Assembly (NCBI GenBank): GCA_002340325.1
Contig: DDLV01000105.1
Location: 1 to 64,000 of the forward strand
Origin: Glaciecola sp. UBA2563
GTDB taxonomy: Bacteria; Pseudomonadota; Gammaproteobacteria; Enterobacterales; Alteromonadaceae
DNA: 64,000 nucleotides
Direction: 5' to 3'
Under the pieces are notes generated by a model, which saw only the letters and a program-made list of their open reading frames with translations, ran no database searches and was not told where the DNA came from. Each line of letters opens with the position of its first letter. Position 1 is the stretch's first letter. A program made the position numbers and the translations under genes. Positions 8,620-16,726 of the stretch are shown piece by piece.

Positions 8620-9579
8620 ATGGGTTTATTGGTAGACGGCAGTTGGCAAGACAAATGGTACGACACTAAAGCAAGTAAAGGGAAATTTGTACGTCAGGAT
8701 TCACTATTCCGCGATAGCGTCAATGCTAACGACAATGCAAAGTTTCCGGCTGAGTCTGGTCGATATCACCTATATGTCTCACTAGCATGTCCATGGGCAC
8801 ATCGTACGTTAATTTTTCGCAAACTCAAAAAGCTTGAAGACCATATTTCGGTGTCTGTAGTTAACCCTGATATGTTGGACAAAGGATGGGTTTTTGACCG
8901 TTACTCTGGGGCAACGAAAGATCATCTCTATAACTTCGACAACATGTATCAAGTCTATACAAAGGCGATTTCAGATATCACAAGCAGAGTGACGGTGCCT
9001 GTATTGTGGGACAAGAAAACGGAGACCATTATCAACAATGAGTCAGCCGAGATCATTCGGATGTTTAATTCAGAATTTAATGGCATAACAGGGGATAAGC
9101 AGGATTTTTATCCAGTTTCTTTGCGCAGTGAAATTGACGAAATCAATAGTTTTGTATACGACAACATTAATAACGGCGTATACAAAGCAGGTTTTGCAAC
9201 AACACAGGTTGCTTATGAAGAAGCTGTTTATGCGCTATTTTCAGCATTAGATAAACTGGAAGACCGTTTAACGACACAACGCTATCTTGTTGGTGACCAA
9301 ATAACTGAGGCAGACTGGCGTTTGTTTACGACGCTTGTTCGTTTCGATCCGGTATACGTTGGACACTTCAAATGCAATTTAAAACGCATTGAAGACTATC
9401 CGGCACTACGTGGGTATTTACGTGACCTTTATCAAGTTGATGGCGTGGCAGATACAGTAAATTTTGATCACATTAAACGCCATTACTACTACAGTCACGA
9501 TATGATAAATCCAACGCGTGTAGTACCGGCAGGACCGGAGCTTGATTTAACCACAGCGCACGGCAGAGACAGACTGTGA
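8620..9579 (+). CDS. Xi-class glutathione S-transferase / glutathionyl-hydroquinone reductase
   Basis: 319 residues, typical of the YqjG/PcpF family that reduces S-glutathionyl hydroquinones. The thioredoxin-like half contains the catalytic CPWAHR with C57, and the helical half carries YLVGDQITEADWRLFTTLVRFDPVYVGHFKCN, a strong family signature. A glutathione-dependent detoxification role in the cytoplasm is expected. It is monocistronic; a hairpin (9671-9699) lies downstream. Confidence 0.93.
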   Translation: MGLLVDGSWQDKWYDTKASKGKFVRQDSLFRDSVNANDNAKFPAESGRYHLYVSLACPWAHRTLIFRKLKKLEDHISVSVVNPDMLDKGWVFDRYSGATKDHLYNFDNMYQVYTKAISDITSRVTVPVLWDKKTETIINNESAEIIRMFNSEFNGITGDKQDFYPVSLRSEIDEINSFVYDNINNGVYKAGFATTQVAYEEAVYALFSALDKLEDRLTTQRYLVGDQITEADWRLFTTLVRFDPVYVGHFKCNLKRIEDYPALRGYLRDLYQVDGVADTVNFDHIKRHYYYSHDMINPTRVVPAGPELDLTTAHGRDRL

Positions 9580-9670
9580 GGTTATCACGCGCAGAGTGAA
9601 GGGATAAGCTGTATCAGACGGGCCAGGCGTCAGAATCAATCGTGCTATTGGACAGGCACTGCTAAGGTTT

Positions 9671-9699
9671 ACTTGCCTAAAAAATTTGATTAGGCAAGT
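9671..9699. repeat. 10-bp perfect stem-loop between genes
   Basis: 9671-9680 is the exact reverse complement of 9690-9699, with a 9-base loop. It lies ~90 bases after the GST gene. There is no clear T run on either strand, so it may be a weak terminator or a processing hairpin. Confidence 0.45.
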
Positions 9700-9775
9700 A
9701 TTTAGCATTGATTGTCGTTTTGCCATTCGATAACATCAGCCTCAATCCACCTCTCTAATCAAGACGACATTTTAC

Positions 9776-11245
9776 ATGAAGGAAATCACCTGTTTTAAAG
9801 CCTATGACTTAAGAGGCGAGCTTGTATCTCAATTATCCGAAAACGTTGCATATCGAATCGGCAGAGCATTTGCTGAATACCTGAACGCGAAGTCAGTAGT
9901 TGTGGGCAGTGATGTCAGACATACTAGCGAGCCCCTTAAACTGTCATTGTCATTAGGATTAATAGATGGTGGCGCTGAAGTCATTGATTTGGGCATGGCT
10001 GGCACGGAGGAAATTTACTTTGCAACCAAACATCTTAGTGTAGATGGCGGTATTGAAGTAACTGCCAGCCACAATCCGATTAACTATAACGGGATGAAAT
10101 TAGTAAAAGCGGGATCTGTTCCCATCAGCGGAGACAGCGGTCTCAATGCGATAAAGAAACTTGCTGAAAATTATGAAGATGCTGATGTTTTAAAACGCAT
10201 CAAAAACTTTAGTCCACAAGGCATTGTATCAGATAGCGAATTTACTGAAGGAACAGCCAGTGTAAGCGCGGCTGCCTTGTTGCAATCGCAAAAATACCAA
10301 AAGCAGAGCTGCGTAAATGATTACCTGCTTCACCTTTTGGAGTATGTAAATGCTAAGCAGTTGAAGCCGCTCAAACTCGTTGTCAATGCTGGAAACGGCG
10401 CTGCCGGGCATATTGTTGACGCTATTGAGCAAATGTTTATCAGTCAAAACGTGCCAGTATCTTTCATAAAGGTACATCACGAAGCTGATGGAAATTTCCC
10501 GAATGGAATACCAAATCCACTATTACCTGAAAACCGGTCCGATACCCAGCGCGCGGTAATTGAGAATAAAGCCGATATGGGCATCGCGTGGGATGGTGAT
10601 TTTGACAGGTGCTTTTTATTTGATGAAACCGGTAATTTTATTGAGGGTTATTATATCGTGGGTTTATTAGCTCAAGCCTTCTTGAATAAAAATAAAGGTG
10701 CGAAGATCATCTACGATCCCCGCGTATACTGGAACACGGAAGATATCGTAAACGACGCTGGCGGTCACCCGATTAAATCTAAGACTGGACATGCATTTAT
10801 AAAGGAAAGAATGCGAAAAGAGGACGCAGTCTACGGTGGCGAAATGAGCGCTCATCACTACTTTAGAGACTTCGCATATTGCGACTCTGGAATGATCCCT
10901 TGGCTGCTGGTTGCAGAACTCATCAGCTCTACTGGAAAACCATTGTCAGCACTTGTATCAGAGCGAATAGAAAAACACCCGTCTTCTGGGGAGATCAACT
11001 TCAAAGTAACGGATGCTAATGTAACGCTGGATAACATCATCGCAAAATACAAACCGGCGGCTTCTAAGATTGATGAAACAGATGGTATTGGTTTTGAATT
11101 TAGAGAGCCAAATGGTGGAGAGTGGCGGTTTAATCTTCGCAAATCCAACACAGAACCTGTTATAAGGTTAAATGTTGAATCTCGTGGCGATATGCAGTTG
11201 ATGATGTCAAAAACTGAGGAGCTTTCAAACCTAATTAAAGAATAA
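9776..11245 (+). CDS. Phosphomannomutase / phosphoglucomutase (CpsG/ManB type)
   Basis: 489 residues of the alpha-D-phosphohexomutase superfamily. The phosphoserine loop TASHNP has S98, the metal loop DGDFDR is at 273-278, the sugar-binding GEMSAHHYFRDFAYCDSGM follows, and the phosphate-binding RKSNTEPVIRLNVES lies near the C-terminus. The GEMSAHH version and closest layout suit enteric CpsG, which interconverts mannose-6-P and mannose-1-P for GDP-mannose synthesis. Glucose substrates cannot be excluded. It is ~30 residues longer than E. coli CpsG because of an insert around residues 150-175. Stands alone, far from any visible polysaccharide locus. Confidence 0.9.
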   Translation: MKEITCFKAYDLRGELVSQLSENVAYRIGRAFAEYLNAKSVVVGSDVRHTSEPLKLSLSLGLIDGGAEVIDLGMAGTEEIYFATKHLSVDGGIEVTASHNPINYNGMKLVKAGSVPISGDSGLNAIKKLAENYEDADVLKRIKNFSPQGIVSDSEFTEGTASVSAAALLQSQKYQKQSCVNDYLLHLLEYVNAKQLKPLKLVVNAGNGAAGHIVDAIEQMFISQNVPVSFIKVHHEADGNFPNGIPNPLLPENRSDTQRAVIENKADMGIAWDGDFDRCFLFDETGNFIEGYYIVGLLAQAFLNKNKGAKIIYDPRVYWNTEDIVNDAGGHPIKSKTGHAFIKERMRKEDAVYGGEMSAHHYFRDFAYCDSGMIPWLLVAELISSTGKPLSALVSERIEKHPSSGEINFKVTDANVTLDNIIAKYKPAASKIDETDGIGFEFREPNGGEWRFNLRKSNTEPVIRLNVESRGDMQLMMSKTEELSNLIKE

Positions 11246-11338
11246 GCGTTACAAAACTGTTATTAGCACCACCTGTTGTGAACCTAAGTTCTGAGGCACG
11301 AGGTGTGTTAATTTTAAAAAACAAATTTTTTCAGGTGC

Positions 11339-11755
11339 TTACAAATATGCCATCAGTAGGTGGCAGAAGATAACGATCGTTGTTAGGTGTAATCGGAGTT
11401 TAATGTAATCAACGACTAAATACTTTGGTAAGGCCAATCCATATTTGTCGTAAGTAAACATTCCAATAAAAGCCAAAGAAAGTGTCGTAAGGAGAATTTC
11501 TCCGCTCAAAAAGACGAGGCTTAGCCAAGCTATGATGCTTGGTAGCATGGCAACAAAAATCTGATGATTATTATTTTTGTCGACAATAGCAGTAATCCAA
11601 TGTATACCACCAAAAAAAGATAAAATGATGGCTGAATACTGTGCAAAGTATTGATAGCTCTGATAAAACGATAAAAATCCAAAGACTGTCAACATTGGCA
11701 ATGCAATGAAAGGAATAAGTCCGGCATAACCAAGGAACCATGCGGCCTTAGGCAT
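11339..11755 (-). CDS. DUF3429 inner-membrane protein
   Basis: 138 residues, four to five transmembrane helices. The family features LGYAGLIPFIALP at the start and YSAIILSFFGGIHW in the second helix are present. The role of DUF3429 is unknown. AGGAG seven bases before the ATG fixes the start. It follows gltA on the same strand but is separated from it by a strong terminator. Confidence 0.85.
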   Translation of the reverse strand: MPKAAWFLGYAGLIPFIALPMLTVFGFLSFYQSYQYFAQYSAIILSFFGGIHWITAIVDKNNNHQIFVAMLPSIIAWLSLVFLSGEILLTTLSLAFIGMFTYDKYGLALPKYLVVDYIKLRLHLTTIVIFCHLLMAYL

Positions 11756-11778
11756 TATGCATCTCCTGTTTTAAGATC

Positions 11779-11805
11779 AAAAAAATGGCGCGTAAAACGC
11801 GCCAT
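11779..11805 (-). terminator. Rho-independent terminator of gltA
   Basis: Reading the minus strand, an 8-bp GC-rich stem (11798-11805 with 11785-11792) with a 5-base loop is followed by a run of seven T. It lies ~20 bases after the gltA stop codon. Confidence 0.92.
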
Positions 11806-11827
11806 AAATACACTATAATGCTACAAC

Positions 11828-13108
11828 TTATTTTTCAATCGGTACATAGGCTCTCTTTGCTTCACCAGTATAAAGCTGGCGTGGACGCCCAATTTTCTGT
11901 CCAGGTTGTGACATCATTTCATGCCAGTGAGAAATCCAACCGACGGTTCTTGCCAATGCAAAGATACAGGTGAACATATTCGTTGGAATACCAATTGCGC
12001 TTAGAACAATACCTGAGTAAAAATCAACATTCGGGAAGAGTTTCTTCTCTGCGAAATACGGGTCGCTCAATGCAATTCTCTCTAGCTCCATCGCGACGTC
12101 CAACAGTGGATTATCGACTTTGAGTTCTGAAAGTACTTCATGGCAAGACTCTCGCATAACCGTTGCTCTAGGGTCGTGGTTTTTGTAAACCCGATGACCA
12201 AAGCCCATCAGTCTAAATGGGTCGTTTTTGTCTTTCGCCTTGGCAATATATTTTGGAATTTGATCAACTGAACCTATTTCTTCGAGCATCTTCAAACACG
12301 CTTCATTGGCACCACCATGAGCAGGGCCCCAGAGTGAAGCCACACCAGCGGCAATACACGCGTATGGGTTCGCGCCAGATGAGCCTGCAAGACGCACCGT
12401 TGAGGTACTCGCGTTTTGTTCATGGTCAGCATGCAGAGTAAAAATTCTGTCCATTGCACGTTCAACTGCCGGGCTTATGTAATAATCTTCAGCTGGCACC
12501 GAAAACATCATATTCAAAAAGTTTGCGGCATAACTTAAATCGTTGCGCGGATATACGAAGGGGTGCCCAACATTATATTTGTAACACATCGCGACTAACG
12601 TCGGCATTTTAGCAATAAGCCTATGTGCACTCCTGACCCGTTGCTCAGGATTAGAGACATCTAGATCACTATGATAAAACGATGAAAGGGCGCCTACCGT
12701 CCCGCAGAGCATTGCCATCGGGTGAGAGTCATTTCTGAAGCCGTGGAAGAACATGTTTATTTGCTCGTGTACCATAGTGTGGCGCGTGACGATGTCCTTA
12801 AACTCAGAATATTCTTCAGACGAAGGAGCATCCCCATGCAATAGCATGTAGCAAACTTCTAAATAATCAGCATCTCTTGCAAGCTCTTCAATTGAGAAAC
12901 CTCTATGTAATAAAATGCCTTTCGCACCATCTATAAATGTTATTTCAGATTCGCAAGAGCCGGTTGCCATAAAGCCAGGGTCAAAAGTAAAATAACCAAT
13001 TGAACCTAGTTTTCTTACATCGATTACAGGATGACCTGCAGTCCCTTCCATTACTGGGAATTCAATCTCTTTGTCGCCGATGCTAAGCTTGGCAGTTTCT
13101 TCTGACAT
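11828..13108 (-). CDS. gltA: Citrate synthase, type II hexameric
   Basis: Condenses acetyl-CoA and oxaloacetate to citrate. The frame is open for 49 further codons upstream, but ATG 13108 with AGGAGA eight bases before it gives MSEETAKLSIG and a 426-residue protein, one residue from E. coli GltA. Active-site residues are visible: the His in WGPAHGGANEA, the His in MGFGHRVYKNHDPRA and the Asp in NVDFYSGIV. The long N-terminal domain typical of NADH-sensitive gram-negative enzymes is present. It is divergent from the sdh-suc block, as is usual in gammaproteobacteria. Confidence 0.97.
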   Translation of the reverse strand: MSEETAKLSIGDKEIEFPVMEGTAGHPVIDVRKLGSIGYFTFDPGFMATGSCESEITFIDGAKGILLHRGFSIEELARDADYLEVCYMLLHGDAPSSEEYSEFKDIVTRHTMVHEQINMFFHGFRNDSHPMAMLCGTVGALSSFYHSDLDVSNPEQRVRSAHRLIAKMPTLVAMCYKYNVGHPFVYPRNDLSYAANFLNMMFSVPAEDYYISPAVERAMDRIFTLHADHEQNASTSTVRLAGSSGANPYACIAAGVASLWGPAHGGANEACLKMLEEIGSVDQIPKYIAKAKDKNDPFRLMGFGHRVYKNHDPRATVMRESCHEVLSELKVDNPLLDVAMELERIALSDPYFAEKKLFPNVDFYSGIVLSAIGIPTNMFTCIFALARTVGWISHWHEMMSQPGQKIGRPRQLYTGEAKRAYVPIEK

Positions 13109-13525
13109 GAAATACTCTCCTAAAAATTTATTTTGTCCGTGGTTCGGATGAATTACGGATGAACCGAGCAATTTGCTCATTGGGATGGGCAAAGTTCTCT
13201 TAAATACTAAGAATATAGATTTATAAGTCAATTTAATCGCATATAGCATACACAAATATTCGACATTAGTACTGTGGATGCATACCTTTACGGATATAAT
13301 TAATACTAATGTCTCGGTGAGCTAACATTTCATTGATAAATGTACTGTCCATTGTTATATTCTAGCGCGCTGAATTTAAAGGTTATTTTGTAAAAAATAT
13401 CTCTTACTTTGTTAACATAATTTTTACATCGGCAGTGGGTAATCGACGTACATTACTTTAGTTGTACAAGCTTGTTTACATGTGGTGATTTTAGGTAAAG
13501 TCACAAACTGCACGGAAGGGTGATT
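13109..13525. other. gltA-sdh divergent control region
   Basis: 417 AT-rich bases between the gltA start and the first sdhC-like codons. It should hold promoters for both directions. No intact gene and no RNA gene was recognised. I could not assign promoter boxes or ArcA/CRP sites with confidence. Confidence 0.4.
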
Positions 13526-13781
13526 TTGATAAAAAACAAAATCGGTAAATTGGATATCTCTACTTTTAAGGTTGTCACATTAAAACGCATGAGCAGTTGG
13601 TGATTCCACTATCTTTCCCTGTCCAGAGATTGCTGAGTAAAGTTAATAACGTATGGTAAAGACACTAGTCTCTGTAACTCACACCAACAAAGCGTATTCA
13701 TTCGCTATGGCAATAGTTACCTTGGCTTACATCATTTACGTGATATGTAAAAATTCTTCTCATCGCATTCTTAGCGGTGAG
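13526..13781 (+). pseudogene. sdhC: Eroded sdhC remnant (succinate dehydrogenase cytochrome b subunit)
   Basis: No intact sdhC frame exists here, yet pieces resemble it. After GGAAGGG (13514-13520), a TTG at 13526 opens MIKNKIGKLDISTFKVVT followed by LKRMSSW and a stop at 13601. This parallels E. coli SdhC MIRN...VNLDLQTI...ILHRVSG. Further on, one frame gives SFAMAIVTLAYIIYVI and another YLGLHHLRDM, echoing the SdhC segment WGILTALAYHVVVGIRHMMMD. The remnant is about 250 bases against a normal ~390 and carries stops and frame changes. The comparison was made from memory of the family, so this is an inference. Confidence 0.55.
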
Positions 13782-13981
13782 GTTACGAATGCAGTTTCTT
13801 CTACGTCTAGCACAAAACGCATCGCGCTAACGAGGTAATTGTGTATTTTGTGCAAGCGAGAATTTGAATGAAGCAAGCAAAGGCGGTAAATAGGCTATAC
13901 CGTGTTTCCTTGCAGTATTTTTTAAACATGGTCTCGGTAATTGGCATTGCCGTTGGCCTATCAGTTTTTCGGGGTGTTTAA
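13782..13981 (+). pseudogene. sdhD: Eroded sdhD remnant (succinate dehydrogenase membrane anchor)
   Basis: Two short pieces resemble SdhD. At 13782 the codons read VTNAVSSTSSTKRIALTR then stop, similar to the SdhD N-terminus MVSNAS...ILVRATAIVLT but with the start codon position reading GAG. At 13868-13981 another frame reads ...RVSLQYFLN, MVSVIGIAVGLSVFRGV and stop, similar to the SdhD C-terminus ending VVVWGV. It ends one base before the sdhA ATG, exactly where sdhD should stop. About 145 bases of a normal sdhD are missing. This is an inference from partial similarity. Confidence 0.55.
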
Positions 13982-13982
13982 G

Positions 13983-15755
13983 ATGTCATTACCTATTCAT
14001 GAGTTTGATGCAGTGGTAATCGGCGCTGGTGGCGCTGGGATGCGAGCAGCATTACAAATTTCTCAATCGGGCAAAACTTGCGCCCTTTTATCAAAAGTAT
14101 TTCCTACCAGATCGCACACAGTATCTGCTCAAGGCGGAATTACGGTCGCGCTTGGTAACAGTCATGAGGACAACTGGCAGTGGCATATGTACGATACGGT
14201 GAAAGGATCAGACTATATCGGTGACCAGGAAGCCATTGAATACATGTGCCAAAACGGTCCGGAAGCCATTTATGAAATGGAAAATATGGGGCTGCCTTTT
14301 TCACGTTTCGAAAATGGACGCATATATCAACGTCCGTTTGGCGGTCAATCAAAGAATTTCGGTGGCGAGCAAGCAGCTAGAACGGCGGCGGCGGCGGACC
14401 GAACTGGCCATGCGTTGTTACATCTGTTGTACCAACAAAATGTCAAAAACAAAACAACAGTATTCAGTGAATGGTACGCGCTTGACCTTGTTAAGAATCA
14501 ACATGGCCAAGTTGTAGGTTGTACTGCGATAAATATTGAAGACGGCGAAGTCGTTTATTTCAAATCCAGAGCAGTCGTATTAGCAACTGGCGGAGCAGGT
14601 CGTATCTATGCTTCTACAACGAATGCCCATATTAACACTGGTGACGGCGTCGGCATGGCACTTAGAGCAGGTGCTCCTGCACAAGACATGGAGATGTGGC
14701 AATTCCACCCAACAGGTATAGCGGGTGCTGGAACACTTGTTACCGAGGGTTGTCGAGGGGAAGGTGGATACCTTCTCAACAAAGACGGCGAAAGGTTTAT
14801 GGAAAGGTACGCGCCGAATGCAAAAGACTTAGCTGGTCGCGATGTCGTTGCACGCTCTATGATGACAGAGATTCGAGAGGGCCGAGGATGTGATGGACCT
14901 TGGGGTACGCATATCAAATTGAAACTCGATCATTTGGGTAAAGAAGTTCTAGAATCGCGCTTGCCAGGTATTCTAGAATTATCACGTACCTTTGCTCACG
15001 TAGACCCGGTTAAAGAGCCTATCCCAGTTATTCCTACTTGCCACTATATGATGGGCGGTATTCCGACAAATGTGGATGGTCAAGTGATTAAAGTTGACTC
15101 ACAAGGTAATGAAGAAAATCTAGATGGTTTATTTGCATGCGGTGAAATAGCATGTGTATCTGTGCACGGCGCAAACCGTCTGGGTGGTAATTCTCTACTC
15201 GACCTTGTCGTCTTCGGCCGAGCTACAGGGCTGCATCTTGGCAAAGGCATTGATGAGATAGACATAAAATCTGATGCTTCAAGCGATGATATCGATGCAG
15301 CAATGGCCAGATTTAACCGCTGGGAAAACAGTGCGGTGGGCAAAGGCGAAGATCCAGTTCAAATTAAGAAAGACATGCAAGAGTGTATGCAGCTTAGTTT
15401 CTCAGTCTTTAGAGAAGGTGACGCAATGGCAGAAGGTCTTGGTCAACTTAAAGAAATTAGGGAACGCCTACAACATGCACGCTTGGACGATAAGAGTTCT
15501 GACTTCAATACAATGAGGATTGAATGCCTGGAGTTGGACAACCTTATGGAGACAGCGTACTGCACTGCAGTTGCGGCAAACTTCAGAACAGAATCAAGAG
15601 GTGCGCATAGCCGTTTCGATTATCCGGACAGAGATGATGAGAACTGGTTGTGCCACTCAATTTATACACCAGAGGACGAAGCAATGCGTAAGAGAGACGT
15701 CAACATGGCGCCTAAAACACGCGAAGCATTCCCTCCAAAAGTACGTTCATATTAA
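13983..15755 (+). CDS. sdhA: Succinate dehydrogenase flavoprotein subunit
   Basis: 590 residues from ATG 13983 (GGGGTG ~9 bases upstream); E. coli SdhA has 588. An in-frame TTG at 13941 would start inside the sdhD-like segment and is not used. The FAD Rossmann motif VIGAGGAGMRAAL opens the protein. The His for covalent FAD is in RSHTVSAQGG, and substrate and catalytic stretches are HPTGI, TEGCRGEGGYL, ERYAP and HYMMGGI. The C-terminal helical domain is complete. It needs SdhB and, for membrane attachment and quinone reduction, SdhC and SdhD, which look broken just upstream. Confidence 0.97.
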   Translation: MSLPIHEFDAVVIGAGGAGMRAALQISQSGKTCALLSKVFPTRSHTVSAQGGITVALGNSHEDNWQWHMYDTVKGSDYIGDQEAIEYMCQNGPEAIYEMENMGLPFSRFENGRIYQRPFGGQSKNFGGEQAARTAAAADRTGHALLHLLYQQNVKNKTTVFSEWYALDLVKNQHGQVVGCTAINIEDGEVVYFKSRAVVLATGGAGRIYASTTNAHINTGDGVGMALRAGAPAQDMEMWQFHPTGIAGAGTLVTEGCRGEGGYLLNKDGERFMERYAPNAKDLAGRDVVARSMMTEIREGRGCDGPWGTHIKLKLDHLGKEVLESRLPGILELSRTFAHVDPVKEPIPVIPTCHYMMGGIPTNVDGQVIKVDSQGNEENLDGLFACGEIACVSVHGANRLGGNSLLDLVVFGRATGLHLGKGIDEIDIKSDASSDDIDAAMARFNRWENSAVGKGEDPVQIKKDMQECMQLSFSVFREGDAMAEGLGQLKEIRERLQHARLDDKSSDFNTMRIECLELDNLMETAYCTAVAANFRTESRGAHSRFDYPDRDDENWLCHSIYTPEDEAMRKRDVNMAPKTREAFPPKVRSY

Positions 15756-15770
15756 GACGAGGTTTAGCGA

Positions 15771-16481
15771 ATGAAATTAGCATTTTCAATATATAGATAT
15801 AACCCGGATGTGGATGATGCACCACGCATGCAGGATTACTCGCTAGAGGTTGAAGAAGGCCAGGATATGATGGTTCTAGATGCGCTTTTAGCGTTGAAAG
15901 AGCAGGACCCGACATTGTCATTTAGACGCTCGTGTAGAGAAGGCGTTTGTGGTTCAGATGGTATGAATATGAACGGCAAAAATGGTTTGGCTTGTATAAC
16001 ACCGCTTTCGGCGCTTGGTTCAGGTCAGATCGTCGTGCGTCCACTGCCAGGTTTGCCTGTCGTCAGGGACCTTGTTGTAGATATGAGCCAATTTTATACA
16101 CAGTATGAAAAAATTAAGCCATTCCTTATCAACAACAATGACGAAAAGCCTGAAAAGGAGCACTTACAATCTCCAGAAGAACGGGCAAAACTGGACGGTC
16201 TTTACGAGTGTATACTTTGCGCATGTTGTTCAACATCTTGCCCGTCTTTTTGGTGGAATCCGGATAAATTTATTGGCCCAGCAGGTTTGCTGCATGCATA
16301 TCGCTTCTTGATCGACAGCCGTGATACGGCAACGAATGAGAGACTAGGCGAACTCGATGATGCATTCAGCGTGTTTCGTTGTCACGGTATCATGAACTGT
16401 GTCAGTGTATGCCCGAAAGGACTCAATCCAACGAAAGCAATTGGCCACATAAAATCGATGTTATTGCAAAAAGCGGTCTAA
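15771..16481 (+). CDS. sdhB: Succinate dehydrogenase iron-sulfur subunit
   Basis: 236 residues, normal length. The N-terminal ferredoxin-like domain carries the 2Fe-2S cysteines in SCREGVCGSDGMNMNGKNG plus LAC. The C-terminal domain holds the 4Fe-4S and 3Fe-4S ligands in CILCACCSTSCPSFWWN and CHGIMNCVSVCPKGLNP. It is 15 bases downstream of sdhA and is followed by a terminator, so sdhAB ends here and sucA starts a new unit. All cluster ligands are intact. Confidence 0.97.
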   Translation: MKLAFSIYRYNPDVDDAPRMQDYSLEVEEGQDMMVLDALLALKEQDPTLSFRRSCREGVCGSDGMNMNGKNGLACITPLSALGSGQIVVRPLPGLPVVRDLVVDMSQFYTQYEKIKPFLINNNDEKPEKEHLQSPEERAKLDGLYECILCACCSTSCPSFWWNPDKFIGPAGLLHAYRFLIDSRDTATNERLGELDDAFSVFRCHGIMNCVSVCPKGLNPTKAIGHIKSMLLQKAV

Positions 16482-16516
16482 TTTATGGCAATATTATTCA
16501 GTTGTTGAAGTATAGG

Positions 16517-16549
16517 AAAATAGCCATCCAGTGGGATGGCTATTTTTTT
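16517..16549 (+). terminator. Rho-independent terminator after sdhB
   Basis: A 13-bp stem (16517-16529 with 16534-16546) with a 4-base loop runs into a T tract ending at 16549. It lies 36 bases after the sdhB stop. A 6-bp GC-rich palindrome (16560-16573) follows it. Confidence 0.93.
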
Positions 16550-16726
16550 ACCAATTTTTCGGGTTTTAACCCGACTTATACGTTGTAAATAGCCAAATAA
16601 TTACGTTAACAAAAAAATCGATAACACTATGGTTGTAGTCGATTTAAAATAAAAATTACTTAGAATACAATAGCGTAATAAAACAGATTCACAGCAATTT
16701 CTAGGCAAATTCAAGGCAAATCAAAG

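Noticed and set aside
13109..13255. 49-codon N-terminal extension of gltA
   Set aside because: The strong AGGAGA site and family length place the start at 13108.
13653..13838. 61-codon frame from ATG in the gltA-sdhA gap
   Set aside because: It has no binding site and its translation overlaps the proposed SdhC/SdhD remnants; more likely a chance frame through decayed genes.
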